A DNA stretch of 51,971 nucleotides from a virus. Made by a program: the position numbers and the translations under genes. Below, in pieces: positions 39,465 to 46,138 of the stretch (position 1 is the first letter of the stretch; each line of letters opens with the position of its first letter). The stretch lies in the IMG/VR virus record IMGVR_UViG_3300023274_000005, positions 1 through 51,971 of that record; one strand, 5' to 3'. Below the pieces are notes generated by a model. The model was given only the letters and a program-made list of their open reading frames with translations. It was not told where the DNA came from and did not search any database.

Positions 39465-39652
39465 TAGTCCTTGAGCACCTTTCCGCTCAGCCACCACACG
39501 GCTCCGATGAGTCCTGGAAAGCCAGCTATCAGCGAGACGGCGATCAGGGCTCCCCAGTCGCCGGTCGTAAAGCCCACACCAATGGCGAACATCACAATAG
39601 GTGTGAAGCAGACAGCTAGTGTCCAGAGAGCGCGCTTGTCAGTTCGATTCAT
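39464..39652 (-). CDS. Small two-helix membrane protein (62 aa)
   Basis: Two hydrophobic helices (about residues 9-28 and 33-55) flanked by short polar ends. Starts behind GGGAGGACCGAACTG, overlapping the previous stop (TGATG). Function unknown; one of many tiny membrane proteins in this arm. Confidence 0.65.
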   Translation of the reverse strand: MNRTDKRALWTLAVCFTPIVMFAIGVGFTTGDWGALIAVSLIAGFPGLIGAVWWLSGKVLKD

Positions 39653-39870
39653 CAGTTCGGTCCTCCCATGATCGTGCTCTCCAGGATAGGGAGTTCTACC
39701 ATCACGGCGGGTGGTAGGATTACGCCGTAGTCACACTCCAGCGACACCTCTCCCCCTTTGCCCAGAAGACGTCTGCGCAGGCAAGCGTCGACAACGAGAT
39801 CGAGGAATGCATGCTCCTCGTCATGGTCCAGTTCGACCGGCAGCTCGAAGGTCACCGTCACCTTCGTCAT
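39652..39870 (-). CDS. Hypothetical protein (72 aa)
   Basis: A short alpha/beta protein with an acidic LDHDEEHAFLDLVVDACLRR helix. The ATG follows GAAGAGGAGGACGG. Family unknown. Confidence 0.6.
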   Translation of the reverse strand: MTKVTVTFELPVELDHDEEHAFLDLVVDACLRRRLLGKGGEVSLECDYGVILPPAVMVELPILESTIMGGPN

Positions 39871-39882
39871 CCGTCCTCCTCT

Positions 39883-40152
39883 TCAGTTGGCCCAGTCCCA
39901 ACAGTTCTTGCACGCCCTACGTCGACCGAACTGCTCAGCCAGGCCACCGTAGCCCTTGACCCAAGCCTTCGCGTCCTGTTCGGACAATAGGGCCAGATGC
40001 TTGGCAGCAATCACGTTCAGACATATACCCTCGATGTGCAGGGTCAAATGTCTGCCTCTGAGCAGCTTTGTCCGTTCGTGGCTGATCATGTGGACAACCT
40101 TGGCCTGCGGGTGGGTGCTGGCAAAGTAGTCATATGTCAGTATTCTCGGCAC
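39883..40152 (-). CDS. Hypothetical protein (89 aa)
   Basis: GTG start behind GGGGAGGTCTG. Contains LALLSEQDAKAWVKGYGGLA and ends with ACKNCWDWAN, a cysteine pair. The last 23 bases of the previous gene overlap its start. Function unknown. Confidence 0.6.
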   Translation of the reverse strand: MPRILTYDYFASTHPQAKVVHMISHERTKLLRGRHLTLHIEGICLNVIAAKHLALLSEQDAKAWVKGYGGLAEQFGRRRACKNCWDWAN

Positions 40153-40420
40153 CAGACCTCCCCTTCAGCGGTTGATCCTTGAGGACGTCTCCGTACTTCT
40201 CGCAGTACCAGAGTATGTGCCAGACACCGTCACGCTCCTCGTAGCTGATACCTAGCCCGCCCTTGGCCATGTAGCCGTGCCTGAGCTTGTGCTTCGGGCA
40301 CCAAACGCCGTCTGGCTTGTCAGCCGACTTCGTCGTCGGAGTCCACGTCGCTCCCTGGTATCTCCTCCGTGGCCTGTACGGCCGGCTGGCTGGAGTATCG
40401 TCCGAGCTTGAAGTACTCAT
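40130..40420 (-). CDS. Hypothetical protein (96 aa)
   Basis: I chose the ATG at 40420 behind GGAGAGAGCGG, which gives a 101-base overlap with the preceding gene; the ATG at 40459 has no such site. The N-terminus is Ser/Arg/Pro-rich and the rest is a small domain with VWHILWYCEKYG. Family unknown. Confidence 0.5.
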   Translation of the reverse strand: MSTSSSDDTPASRPYRPRRRYQGATWTPTTKSADKPDGVWCPKHKLRHGYMAKGGLGISYEERDGVWHILWYCEKYGDVLKDQPLKGRSGAENTDI

Positions 40421-40634
40421 CCGCTCTCTCCACGTCGATGACGGTCCTCCCGCATGCACAGTGCTCCGCTTCGATCTTGTGGTGCCGAATAGCGCCGTAG
40501 ACCTTCTGCGGGTAAATGCCTCGCGACTTAGCGTACGGGATGGGCGCCATCTTGGTAGCGCCCTCTAGGTCGGCCAGCTTCATCTCCTCGATGAAGGCGT
40601 CGATGTCCGCCGCCGTCGCCTTCCTCTCGGTCAT
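40320..40634 (-). CDS. HTH-type DNA-binding protein (104 aa)
   Basis: After a short acidic start, PYAKSRGIYPQKVYGAIRHH (about 33-52) reads as a helix-turn-helix like those of MerR/excisionase-type proteins, followed by a cysteine pair (CACG) and an acidic tail. It may control genes of this block. Overlaps the next gene by about 100 bases. Confidence 0.55.
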   Translation of the reverse strand: MTERKATAADIDAFIEEMKLADLEGATKMAPIPYAKSRGIYPQKVYGAIRHHKIEAEHCACGRTVIDVERADEYFKLGRYSSQPAVQATEEIPGSDVDSDDEVG

Positions 40635-40636
40635 AG

Positions 40637-41005
40637 CTACCCTACCAGGATGAGCTTGTAGATCTTCCCGTCCGTGACGTCCTCACAGAGGATGTACGTG
40701 TCACGCTCCTTCAGGATCTCCAGCGTGATGTCACCTCGTTCGAGCTGCTTCGCCTCACCCGTATTCCCGTCTACGTCCAGACGCCACACCCACCGTCGAT
40801 CCGTGGTCTTGATCGGCGTCCCGTTGGTTCGGCGTCCTGTCTCGCTGGTGACGTGCGAGAGCGAAGCCAGGATGGCTCCGCGATTGTACTTGCCCTTGAA
40901 GTGCGTCTCGAGCTCGGCGATCGGGATGTCGCGGTTGGGGTATGCGTAGAAGTAGTCGATGATGTCCCGTAGCCGTCCACGCTTGAACGACGACTTTTCG
41001 TCCAT
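40637..41005 (-). CDS. Winged-helix DNA-binding protein (122 aa)
   Basis: FKRGRLRDIIDYFYAYPNRD (about 7-26) followed by IAELETHFKGKYNRGAILA and a basic RRWVWRLDV strand reads as a winged helix. Its start lies 26 bases from the TTAGAC cluster at 41031-41148, so it may autoregulate through those repeats. That link is an inference. Confidence 0.55.
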   Translation of the reverse strand: MDEKSSFKRGRLRDIIDYFYAYPNRDIPIAELETHFKGKYNRGAILASLSHVTSETGRRTNGTPIKTTDRRWVWRLDVDGNTGEAKQLERGDITLEILKERDTYILCEDVTDGKIYKLILVG

Positions 41006-41030
41006 GATTTTTCTCTCTTCACGAGGTTGA

Positions 41031-41148
41031 TTAGACGATGATTAGACGAGTTAGCAGGTGGGTTAGACGCGAGGACGTAGTTGTTTGAACCCACTACGTA
41101 AGGGCTTTAGACGCTTGAGTTAGACTCTGAACGTCTGGTGTCAGACGT
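41031..41148. repeat. TTAGAC repeat cluster B
   Basis: TTAGAC occurs in the same direction at 41031-41036, 41042-41047, 41063-41068, 41107-41112 and 41120-41125. ACGTCTG/CAGACGT (41131-41137, 41142-41148) forms a hairpin at the stop of the upstream gene, and ACGTAG/CTACGT makes a further inverted repeat (about 41075-41098). No gene lies in 41006-41140. Cluster A at 23446-23553 has the same core. Confidence 0.7.
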
Positions 41149-41476
41149 TTCGAATCTCGCCGCCACCACGCTGCTCGAGTTCAACCTGCTCCGCCAAGGC
41201 ATCGCGGACCGCCTGTGCACGAGTCGCAGACCCCGGCAGCACTGGGAAGCTCCGCTCACGCTGACCGCGCTCGACCGGCTCCGGAATTGTTCCGTCTGGA
41301 CGAAGCTGAACCGTCCAGCCGATGCCGTTGTACTCGCAGTTGGTTCCAGGGCAGGTGAGTGTGACCAGCTGTCCACCGACCTCTGCTGCTCCCTTCGGGA
41401 TTCGCCTTCTGCTCTCGACCTTGCCGGTCAGTCCGTCCCGCGGACACTGACTTGCTTCGTCCCAGCTGATAGACAC
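41141..41476 (-). CDS. Hypothetical protein (111 aa)
   Basis: GTG start behind CTGGGGGTAG. Two cysteines in CPGTNCEYNG and an N-terminal CPRDG may bind a metal. The C-terminal half is helical (ATRAQAVRDALAEQVELEQR). Family unknown. Confidence 0.55.
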   Translation of the reverse strand: MSISWDEASQCPRDGLTGKVESRRRIPKGAAEVGGQLVTLTCPGTNCEYNGIGWTVQLRPDGTIPEPVERGQRERSFPVLPGSATRAQAVRDALAEQVELEQRGGGEIRNV

Positions 41477-41478
41477 TA

Positions 41479-41673
41479 CTACCCCCAGATGAACCAGGAC
41501 ACGACCATGATCGTGCCGAAGAACAGGATCAGAGAGAAGATGACCAGCGTGACGAACGCCCAGTCGCCTCCACTACTACCCTTGCGATGAAGGGCCTCCA
41601 GCGTACGGATACGCTCGTTGAGGTCCCGTAGTCCCAGCAGCACGCCTTCCCAGCGGGGGTCGTTGTTTATCAT
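41479..41673 (-). CDS. Single-pass membrane protein (64 aa)
   Basis: A short helical N-terminus (LLGLRDLNERIRTLEALHR, about 12-30, coiled-coil-like) and one C-terminal transmembrane helix (about 38-62, FVTLVIFSLILFFGTIMVVS). It overlaps the previous gene by ATGA. The coiled coil plus tail anchor resembles phage hemolysin XhlA-type proteins, a weak similarity. Confidence 0.55.
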   Translation of the reverse strand: MINNDPRWEGVLLGLRDLNERIRTLEALHRKGSSGGDWAFVTLVIFSLILFFGTIMVVSWFIWG

Positions 41674-42104
41674 CGGACAGCTGCCTCCAGGCGCTCGATC
41701 CGAGCGTCCTGGTCCTGCGTGATACGTACGAGGTCCTTGATGCGCTGCTCCAGCTGGTGGAGTCGCGTCTGCGGCTGACGTTTCCGTTCGACGAAGTCCT
41801 TGAAGATGTCCTCGACGGGCGCCTTGCACAGCACCCACTTCGACTGCGCCTTGCCACCGCCTCGCCGCAACTGCTCGACGCAGCCCAGCTCGACCAGCGT
41901 GTTCATGATCTTGGTGTAGTACGGGTTCGCGATGTTCAGATCCGCGAACAGTCGCGTCAGGTGGCCGGTGTAAACGTCCACCTCGGACACGGGCTCGAGC
42001 TCTTCGCCCGGGGGCAGCTCCTTGCGACTCTGCTTCAGCATCTCCTCGTACACACGCACAGCGTGGTCGAAGAGAGCCGGAGTAGGCTTCTCGTCGTCAC
42101 TCAC
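41670..42104 (-). CDS. DNA-binding-like protein with C-terminal coiled coil
   Basis: The GTG at 42104 has GGAG 7 bases upstream; the longer start at 42170 has a poor site. The middle (VYTGHLTRLFADLNIANPYY, MNTLVELGCVEQLRRGGGKA) looks like a winged helix and the end is a Gln/Arg coiled coil (LHQLEQRIKDLVRITQDQDA). It resembles small phage transcription regulators. Confidence 0.5.
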   Translation of the reverse strand: MSDDEKPTPALFDHAVRVYEEMLKQSRKELPPGEELEPVSEVDVYTGHLTRLFADLNIANPYYTKIMNTLVELGCVEQLRRGGGKAQSKWVLCKAPVEDIFKDFVERKRQPQTRLHQLEQRIKDLVRITQDQDARIERLEAAVR

Positions 42105-42291
42105 AGTCACGCTCCAGTTGTTCGTAGAGCCCTTCCATGGCTCTTCGGTCTTGACGAAGCTCGGCGTCATCTTTGAGAAACGCTTCCGGCGACGTATACG
42201 ATTCGTCGGACTGACGATCCTCGAGGATGGCAGAGTTGTCCTCCAGCCACTCCCCTACGATGCGGCGAGCACGCGGCTTATCGAACTCCAC
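42097..42291 (-). CDS. Hypothetical protein (64 aa)
   Basis: GTG start behind AAGAGGTAGC, 11 bases after a perfect TATAAT. The short, charged helical product has no family I recognise. It is the first gene of its transcript. Confidence 0.55.
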   Translation of the reverse strand: MEFDKPRARRIVGEWLEDNSAILEDRQSDESYTSPEAFLKDDAELRQDRRAMEGLYEQLERDCE

Positions 42292-42301
42292 GCTACCTCT
42301 T

Positions 42302-42330
42302 ATTATACTAGATCTAACAATGGAAGTCAC
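42302..42330 (-). promoter_or_regulatory. Leftward promoter, GTGACT-N17-TATAAT
   Basis: TATAAT (42307-42302) and GTGACT (42330-42325) with 17 bp between them. The start codon of the gene at 42291 is 10 bases downstream of the -10, leaving a very short leader. Confidence 0.6.
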
Positions 42331-42354
42331 TGTGTAACTAGATCGAGATTAAAA

Positions 42355-42388
42355 GGAAGGCCGCCAACATGGTGGCTGGCGGCCTTCC
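42355..42388 (-). terminator. Rho-independent terminator, leftward
   Basis: GGAAGGCCGCCA (42355-42366) pairs with TGGCGGCCTTCC (42377-42388), 12 bp. In the leftward direction the stem is followed by CTTTTAATCT-type uridines, and the upstream gene stops at 42428. Confidence 0.85.
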
Positions 42389-42427
42389 CTGGACAGTAGC
42401 CCTACACGCCCTGCTTGGGCCTCGTAG

Positions 42428-43021
42428 CTACTCCGCCTCTTCGAGGACCTGCTCGACGGTCGCGGTCTCGGTGACCGTCTCGTCCTTCTTCGCGGCCTTC
42501 TTGGAGGCCTTCTCGGCCGCCGCCTGCTTCGTGGCCTTGACGCGCTCGACCTTGGCGTCCCACCAGGCGATGCCCTCCTCGGCCTTGAGGACGACCTTGC
42601 GACCCGGCGCGTACGGCTGGCCGGTCTCCGGGTTGATCGCGTCGCCGGCGTACTGCGGGAACGGGTTCTTGCTGTTCGGGCCGTTGTTCTTGACGTAGGA
42701 GTAGACCTCCTGCGGCTTGACCTCGGTCTTGCCCTCGGGCATCTGACCGTTCTTCTTGAGGTGCTCCGTCAGCACCTTGGCGAACTCGACCGGGGCGATG
42801 AAGCCCTCCGGCACGGCCGGTCGGGTGGTCTTGCTCTCCTTGGCCGGCTTCTCGTCGGCGGTCGGGGCCTCGACGGTGTCCTCGGCGGCGTCCGCCGGCG
42901 CCGGGGCGTCCACGTCGAAGTCGGGCTCGGTGAAGTCGGGGGTGGTGGTCTCGGTCGTCATCTCGGTGGTCTCCTGGGTCTCCTGCGCGGCCTTGCTGCC
43001 GCGACGTCCTCGCACTGCCAT
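42428..43021 (-). CDS. Abundant-looking acidic/Lys-Ala protein of unknown function
   Basis: The 197-residue protein has an N-terminal Thr/Glu/Asp/Pro-rich disordered part (1-70), a central conserved-looking domain (EGFIAPVEFAKVLTEHLKK, then EVYSYVKNNGP and ETGQPYAPGRKVVL) and a Lys/Ala/Glu tail. It has its own promoter with the -10 so close that the mRNA would be leaderless, and its own terminator, which suggests a highly expressed monocistronic gene. No family recognised. Confidence 0.65.
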   Translation of the reverse strand: MAVRGRRGSKAAQETQETTEMTTETTTPDFTEPDFDVDAPAPADAAEDTVEAPTADEKPAKESKTTRPAVPEGFIAPVEFAKVLTEHLKKNGQMPEGKTEVKPQEVYSYVKNNGPNSKNPFPQYAGDAINPETGQPYAPGRKVVLKAEEGIAWWDAKVERVKATKQAAAEKASKKAAKKDETVTETATVEQVLEEAE

Positions 43022-43027
43022 GATCTT

Positions 43028-43056
43028 ATTATACTCCGTCCTTGTGGGAATCTCAC
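43028..43056 (-). promoter_or_regulatory. Leaderless-type promoter, GTGAGA-N17-TATAAT
   Basis: TATAAT (43033-43028) ends 6 bases before the ATG at 43021, so the predicted first nucleotide is the A of the start codon. GTGAGA is at 43056-43051. The only Shine-Dalgarno-like GGAG is upstream of the -10 and would not be in the mRNA. Confidence 0.6.
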
Positions 43057-43075
43057 GCCCTCTAGCGCAAGATCT

Positions 43076-43474
43076 TTACCTGTACGTCCTTGACGTAGTG
43101 TTCTGAAGCTCGAGCTCCGTGAGCTTGAACTTCATGATGATTCCGGTCGATCTGCCCGCCTCGTCCAGCGGGTACTGGAAGGCGAAGCGGCGGCCGAAGC
43201 GTCGCACCATCTCCATTCGCGCACCCACGTACGTACCGCGCAGCTTGACAAACCTCTTGAAGAGGGTCTCGCCGGTGATCGGGTTGACGTGGTCGTAGCC
43301 GAAGGTGAAGATCCAGTCCTGAATCGGCTCTTCCGGCAGCACGCCGCTGCCCATGTCACTGCACACATCCGGCTGCGTCGTGACACGCTCCTGGATTGCG
43401 GCATCGTCTTCCAGCGCTTGCTGGTAGTCGACCTCGGCGTCCTCTTGGAGCTGTTTGCGAAGTGCGTCGTCCAC
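43076..43474 (-). CDS. Hypothetical protein (132 aa)
   Basis: GTG start behind AGGAGGTCAAAG. Acidic helical N-terminus, then a folded part with DWIFTFGYDHVNPITG (about 53-68) and a C-terminal strand IIMKFKLTELELQN. Family unknown. A TTGAAG/TATAAT promoter precedes it. Confidence 0.6.
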   Translation of the reverse strand: MDDALRKQLQEDAEVDYQQALEDDAAIQERVTTQPDVCSDMGSGVLPEEPIQDWIFTFGYDHVNPITGETLFKRFVKLRGTYVGARMEMVRRFGRRFAFQYPLDEAGRSTGIIMKFKLTELELQNTTSRTYR

Positions 43475-43506
43475 CTTTGACCTCCTAGCTTTTTTGGCTT
43501 GACTTA

Positions 43507-43537
43507 ATTATAGCTGAGGTCCCGCGGCACCCTTCAA
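43507..43537 (-). promoter_or_regulatory. Leftward promoter, TTGAAG-N19-TATAAT
   Basis: TATAAT (43512-43507) and TTGAAG (43537-43532), spacer 19. It belongs to a set with 46396-46425 and 49736-49766 sharing CTTGAA followed by G or T at -35. Confidence 0.6.
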
Positions 43538-44028
43538 GGGGCAACTTTCATCTCAGAATTGCCCGCAGTAGGTCCAGGCTCGGCGTCTCCGGCTTCGCAG
43601 GGTGCGATGCAAGGCTTCGGCGTAGGAGGCTCGATAGGTCGGGGCGATTCCTCTTCAGGGTTCGGCTCTCTGACCGGTGTTGCAGTCTCTTCTGCCGTCG
43701 GCTCGGGGGCTGACGTGGTAGGTTCATCTTGCACCCCCTCCCGGGCCCGTGTGGTGTTTTGCTTCGACGACTTCGGGGCTTGTTTAACCCGACGCGTGGG
43801 AATCGTTACAGACTCCACACGGGCCTTGGTGCTCTTCGTGCTCTTCGTAGGAACAGGCGTCACGTTACACGTGGTGCAGCTCCCGAAGTCCTGTCGAGGC
43901 GTACCCATTGGCGTGGGGGTCACGACAGGGGTGTAGTCCTTGTGCTCGATTGCCATGACGTGACCGACACCCACGGCGGGCAGCAGTCCGACGCCTACGA
44001 TGGCTGCGAACAATCCTAACGGTTTCAT
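43534..44028 (-). CDS. Secreted or membrane-anchored Pro/Thr/Glu-rich protein
   Basis: The ATG at 44028 follows AAGAGGAGGTGAC. Residues 1-25 are a hydrophobic signal or anchor (LFAAIVGVGLLPAVGVGHV). The rest is a low-complexity Pro/Thr/Lys/Glu chain with two cysteine pairs (CTTC about 52-55, CIAPC near 145). It may reach the cell surface. Its middle codons (about residues 68-95) are formed by the inverted GTGTGG element 43744-43825. Confidence 0.55.
   Translation of the reverse strand: MKPLGLFAAIVGVGLLPAVGVGHVMAIEHKDYTPVVTPTPMGTPRQDFGSCTTCNVTPVPTKSTKSTKARVESVTIPTRRVKQAPKSSKQNTTRAREGVQDEPTTSAPEPTAEETATPVREPNPEEESPRPIEPPTPKPCIAPCEAGDAEPGPTAGNSEMKVAP
43744..43825. repeat. Paired inverted GTGTGG element inside a coding region
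   Basis: GGCCCGTGTGG (43744-43754) and CCACACGGGCC (43815-43825) are an 11-bp perfect inverted repeat around a central GTTTAAC (43782-43788). Rightward reading gives TTGCTT-N18-TTTAAC (43759-43788). The plan and length match 29872-29941, but here the element lies wholly within the gene 43534-44028. Confidence 0.7.
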
Positions 44029-44288
44029 GTCACCTCCTCTTCTTCCCGATATGCCAACGGCCACAGAAGTCGCAGACATATGCATCCTTGTTGTTCCTCT
44101 TTGCGCCGTTGACCATTTACCCAGACGAAGTGCTGCCTGGGCCATGTCTCTGGCGGTGCACGATCGGGATGTGGCCTACCTGCGCAGGCGTACGAATCGT
44201 ACAGGCCATCTATGATGGTGATGCCAAGGTACTTCCTGCACCGATAGCATCGCTTCCTGTCGGGATAGATCCAGGTCAGTCCACGCAT
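44025..44288 (-). CDS. Small zinc-ribbon-like protein (87 aa)
   Basis: ATG at 44288 behind TTGGAGGTGATAGC. CYRCRKYLG near the N-terminus and later cysteines (YACAG, GCICL) suggest zinc binding. Very aromatic and basic. Overlaps the next gene by ATGA. Function unknown. Confidence 0.55.
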   Translation of the reverse strand: MRGLTWIYPDRKRCYRCRKYLGITIIDGLYDSYACAGRPHPDRAPPETWPRQHFVWVNGQRRKEEQQGCICLRLLWPLAYREEEEVT

Positions 44289-44418
44289 GCTATCACCTCC
44301 AAGTTGAGTACCCCATCGGGTGGACGGAGTTCCGGCTCCATCCACCCTCATGCAGTCCTCATCAATGGGTGTATCCTGTGCAGTTCTAACGTCAGACCAT
44401 GACTCTGCCCTCCCTTCT

Positions 44419-44501
44419 CGCTCCGTACACCGGATTCGAACCGGCGCTTCCCCCTTGCCCTGTCCTCAGAGGGCGGATCCCTAACGGAATCTCCACGGAG
44501 C
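44419..44501 (-). tRNA. tRNA-like element, possible Leu(GAG), aberrant
   Basis: On the minus strand the acceptor GCTCCGT (44501-44495) pairs with ACGGAGC (44426-44420) and a T-arm with TTCGAAT loop is clear. The anticodon arm GCCCT/AGGGC encloses an 8-base loop CTGAGGAC instead of 7, with GAG in the anticodon place. The D-arm is poor (GGA/TCC only) and the T-stem can extend to 7 bp. It may be a degenerate tRNA, an unusual suppressor-like tRNA or a tRNA mimic. No CCA is encoded. Confidence 0.45.
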
Positions 44502-44543
44502 CCCCATCCCATGGTGCCTGTACACCGAATGGAGGTGTAATGC

Positions 44544-44684
44544 CTATCCGAACAGGTACAGTGCTACGCCGCCGACGAGTCCGCCTACGCCGACGACTAC
44601 CGCGAATGCGGTTCCGACCAGCTCGCCGCACGCCAACGTAGGACCATCCCAGTTGCCGTCACGGAGCTTGAACGGGTTCCTCAC
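44544..44684 (-). CDS. Small membrane protein (46 aa)
   Basis: GTG start overlapping the previous stop (GTGA). A polar N-terminus (residues 1-20) and one glycine-rich transmembrane helix (about 22-45, GTAFAVVVGVGGLVGGVALY). The ribosome site is only GGTGGG. Function unknown. Confidence 0.45.
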   Translation of the reverse strand: MRNPFKLRDGNWDGPTLACGELVGTAFAVVVGVGGLVGGVALYLFG

Positions 44685-44923
44685 AGCACGTACCCACCGG
44701 GCCAGATCTGGATTCGCTTGTCCTGTTCGATCTTGTAGCTCGGGTCGACGACGACCTTGTAGCTGGCGTTCGGGTAGAGCCGGCTGCCCGGCGTCTTGAG
44801 GACGACCTTCTTCTTGCCGTACACCTCGGGGTCCTTGTCGCGGATCTCGCACAAGGCCTCGATCAGCTCGGCCAGGGTGTAGTCGTCCTTGGGCGCCTTG
44901 ATCGGCGACTTCTCTTGGGCCAT
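44681..44923 (-). CDS. Hypothetical protein (80 aa)
   Basis: Soluble alpha/beta protein with YTLAELIEALCEIRDKDPEV (about 15-34) and a KKVVLKTPGSRLY strand. The start overlaps the stop of the BldC-like gene (TGATG), so both are translated together. Family unknown. Confidence 0.6.
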   Translation of the reverse strand: MAQEKSPIKAPKDDYTLAELIEALCEIRDKDPEVYGKKKVVLKTPGSRLYPNASYKVVVDPSYKIEQDKRIQIWPGGYVL

Positions 44924-45135
44924 CAGACGTACCCTTCCGTGTTGCTCTGGCTAAAAAGCTCCCCCAGGAGCAGGCGAACTTCGGACTCGTGGAACCGACG
45001 GTGCCCACCAGGCGTCTTGATGCTGCTGATGCGGCCAGCAGCAGCCCAGCGGGTCACCGTCTTAGGGTCGACGCGGAACAGTCTGGCCACCTCACTGGGG
45101 GTGAGCAGTCTGTCCTCGTCGTCACTCAGCGGCAT
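44923..45135 (-). CDS. BldC-like MerR-family DNA-binding protein
   Basis: The 70-residue protein matches the small Streptomyces regulator BldC over its DNA-binding domain: LLTPSEVARLFRVDPKTVTR (about 10-29), WAAAGRISSIKTPGGHRRFH (about 30-49) and ESEVRLLLGEL. BldC binds head-to-tail at direct repeats and delays development in Streptomyces. The phage copy could steer phage promoters or the host's developmental genes. The call rests on remembered family sequence, not a search. Confidence 0.85.
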   Translation of the reverse strand: MPLSDDEDRLLTPSEVARLFRVDPKTVTRWAAAGRISSIKTPGGHRRFHESEVRLLLGELFSQSNTEGYV

Positions 45136-45883
45136 CCTGCACCGCCGGCGGCATCTCGATCTCGGCCTCGAGAGCCTCCTGCACGCCCTTGACCCACTCC
45201 TTCAGCGGGATCGACGAGTCCACGTCGAGGACCTCGATGGTGTACAGGTTCTCGACGCCGATGCCCTCGAGCAGGCCGTACCAGCTCAGCCGTCCCATCA
45301 GTGCGCCCGGACGCTGTGACGTGGTGTACCAGTACTCGCCAGCGCGGATCGCGGCGACCTTGACAGCGGCGTAGCTGTAGGCACGCCCGGTGTTGAACTT
45401 CTTCTTGAACGTGATGACCTGACCGTCCTGGAACAGGTCGTTCTGCGGAACGCCGTCCATGGCGTCGGCCTGCTGGAGCAGGAGCCGGGCCTCTCGGCGC
45501 AGGGCTTCGGTGTCGAACATGTTGTTCCTCTCATTCATCTTCTTGGCGAGGCGGTCGAGGATCTCCTGCTGCACATCGGACATGTACACCGTCTTGCCGG
45601 TGAGCTTGTCGGGCGAAAGCATGCCGTAGGCAGCTGCCTGAATCGTGGCCTTGAGCGGTGCGTCGTCCTGCGGACCGTAGTCGCGAACGAGCTTGTAGTC
45701 CTCGATGACCTGGTCGATCTCGTCCTTCCAGATCATTCCGAACTCCGGATACTTCCGGCAGTGGATGTACCCCGGGTTGGCACGAGTCAGTAGACGCTCG
45801 CGGATCCACTTGAGGTACGCGAGCTTCGGATCGCGCTCTTCGTCCTCGAACATCTCTCTGTCGTGGTCTGCCATCTCTCCCAT
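45122..45883 (-). CDS. Hypothetical protein (253 aa)
   Basis: ATG behind AGGAGTAGCC. A large soluble protein with many charged helices (YLKWIRERLLTRANPGYIHC, ILDRLAKKMNERNNMFD) and a beta-rich C-terminal part (GRAYSYAAVKVAAIRAGEYW). No catalytic motif or known family recognised. It overlaps the BldC-like gene by 14 bases. Confidence 0.65.
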   Translation of the reverse strand: MGEMADHDREMFEDEERDPKLAYLKWIRERLLTRANPGYIHCRKYPEFGMIWKDEIDQVIEDYKLVRDYGPQDDAPLKATIQAAAYGMLSPDKLTGKTVYMSDVQQEILDRLAKKMNERNNMFDTEALRREARLLLQQADAMDGVPQNDLFQDGQVITFKKKFNTGRAYSYAAVKVAAIRAGEYWYTTSQRPGALMGRLSWYGLLEGIGVENLYTIEVLDVDSSIPLKEWVKGVQEALEAEIEMPPAVQDAAE

Positions 45884-45885
45884 GG

Positions 45886-46116
45886 CTACTCCTGTCGGTC
45901 GTTGTGCTCCAGGTTCTCCTTCAGCCCCTGGAGCATCACGTCCCGAGCCTGACTGACGTCGAGATCACCGTTGACCTGGATCTCGGCCTCGTAGGCCTCG
46001 GCGACGTCAACCAGGAGGTTGAACAGGATCTCCTCGACGGTCATGTCACTCAGTGCACCGTCGTAGGTGTTCTCGCGTGCCAACCGCTCGATACGGTCCT
46101 TCTTGTGACTGTCCAC
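45886..46116 (-). CDS. Hypothetical acidic helical protein (76 aa)
   Basis: GTG start with AAAGGAG 7 bases upstream. Mostly helical and acidic. It is the first gene downstream of the tRNA-like element at 46139-46222. Family unknown. Confidence 0.6.
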   Translation of the reverse strand: MDSHKKDRIERLARENTYDGALSDMTVEEILFNLLVDVAEAYEAEIQVNGDLDVSQARDVMLQGLKENLEHNDRQE

Positions 46117-46138
46117 GGTGGACTCCTTTCTTGTTGCG

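Noticed and set aside
44399-44641. Plus-strand 80-codon frame
   Set aside because: It translates the reverse of the tRNA-like element (TGFEPALPPC-type product), a common artefact.
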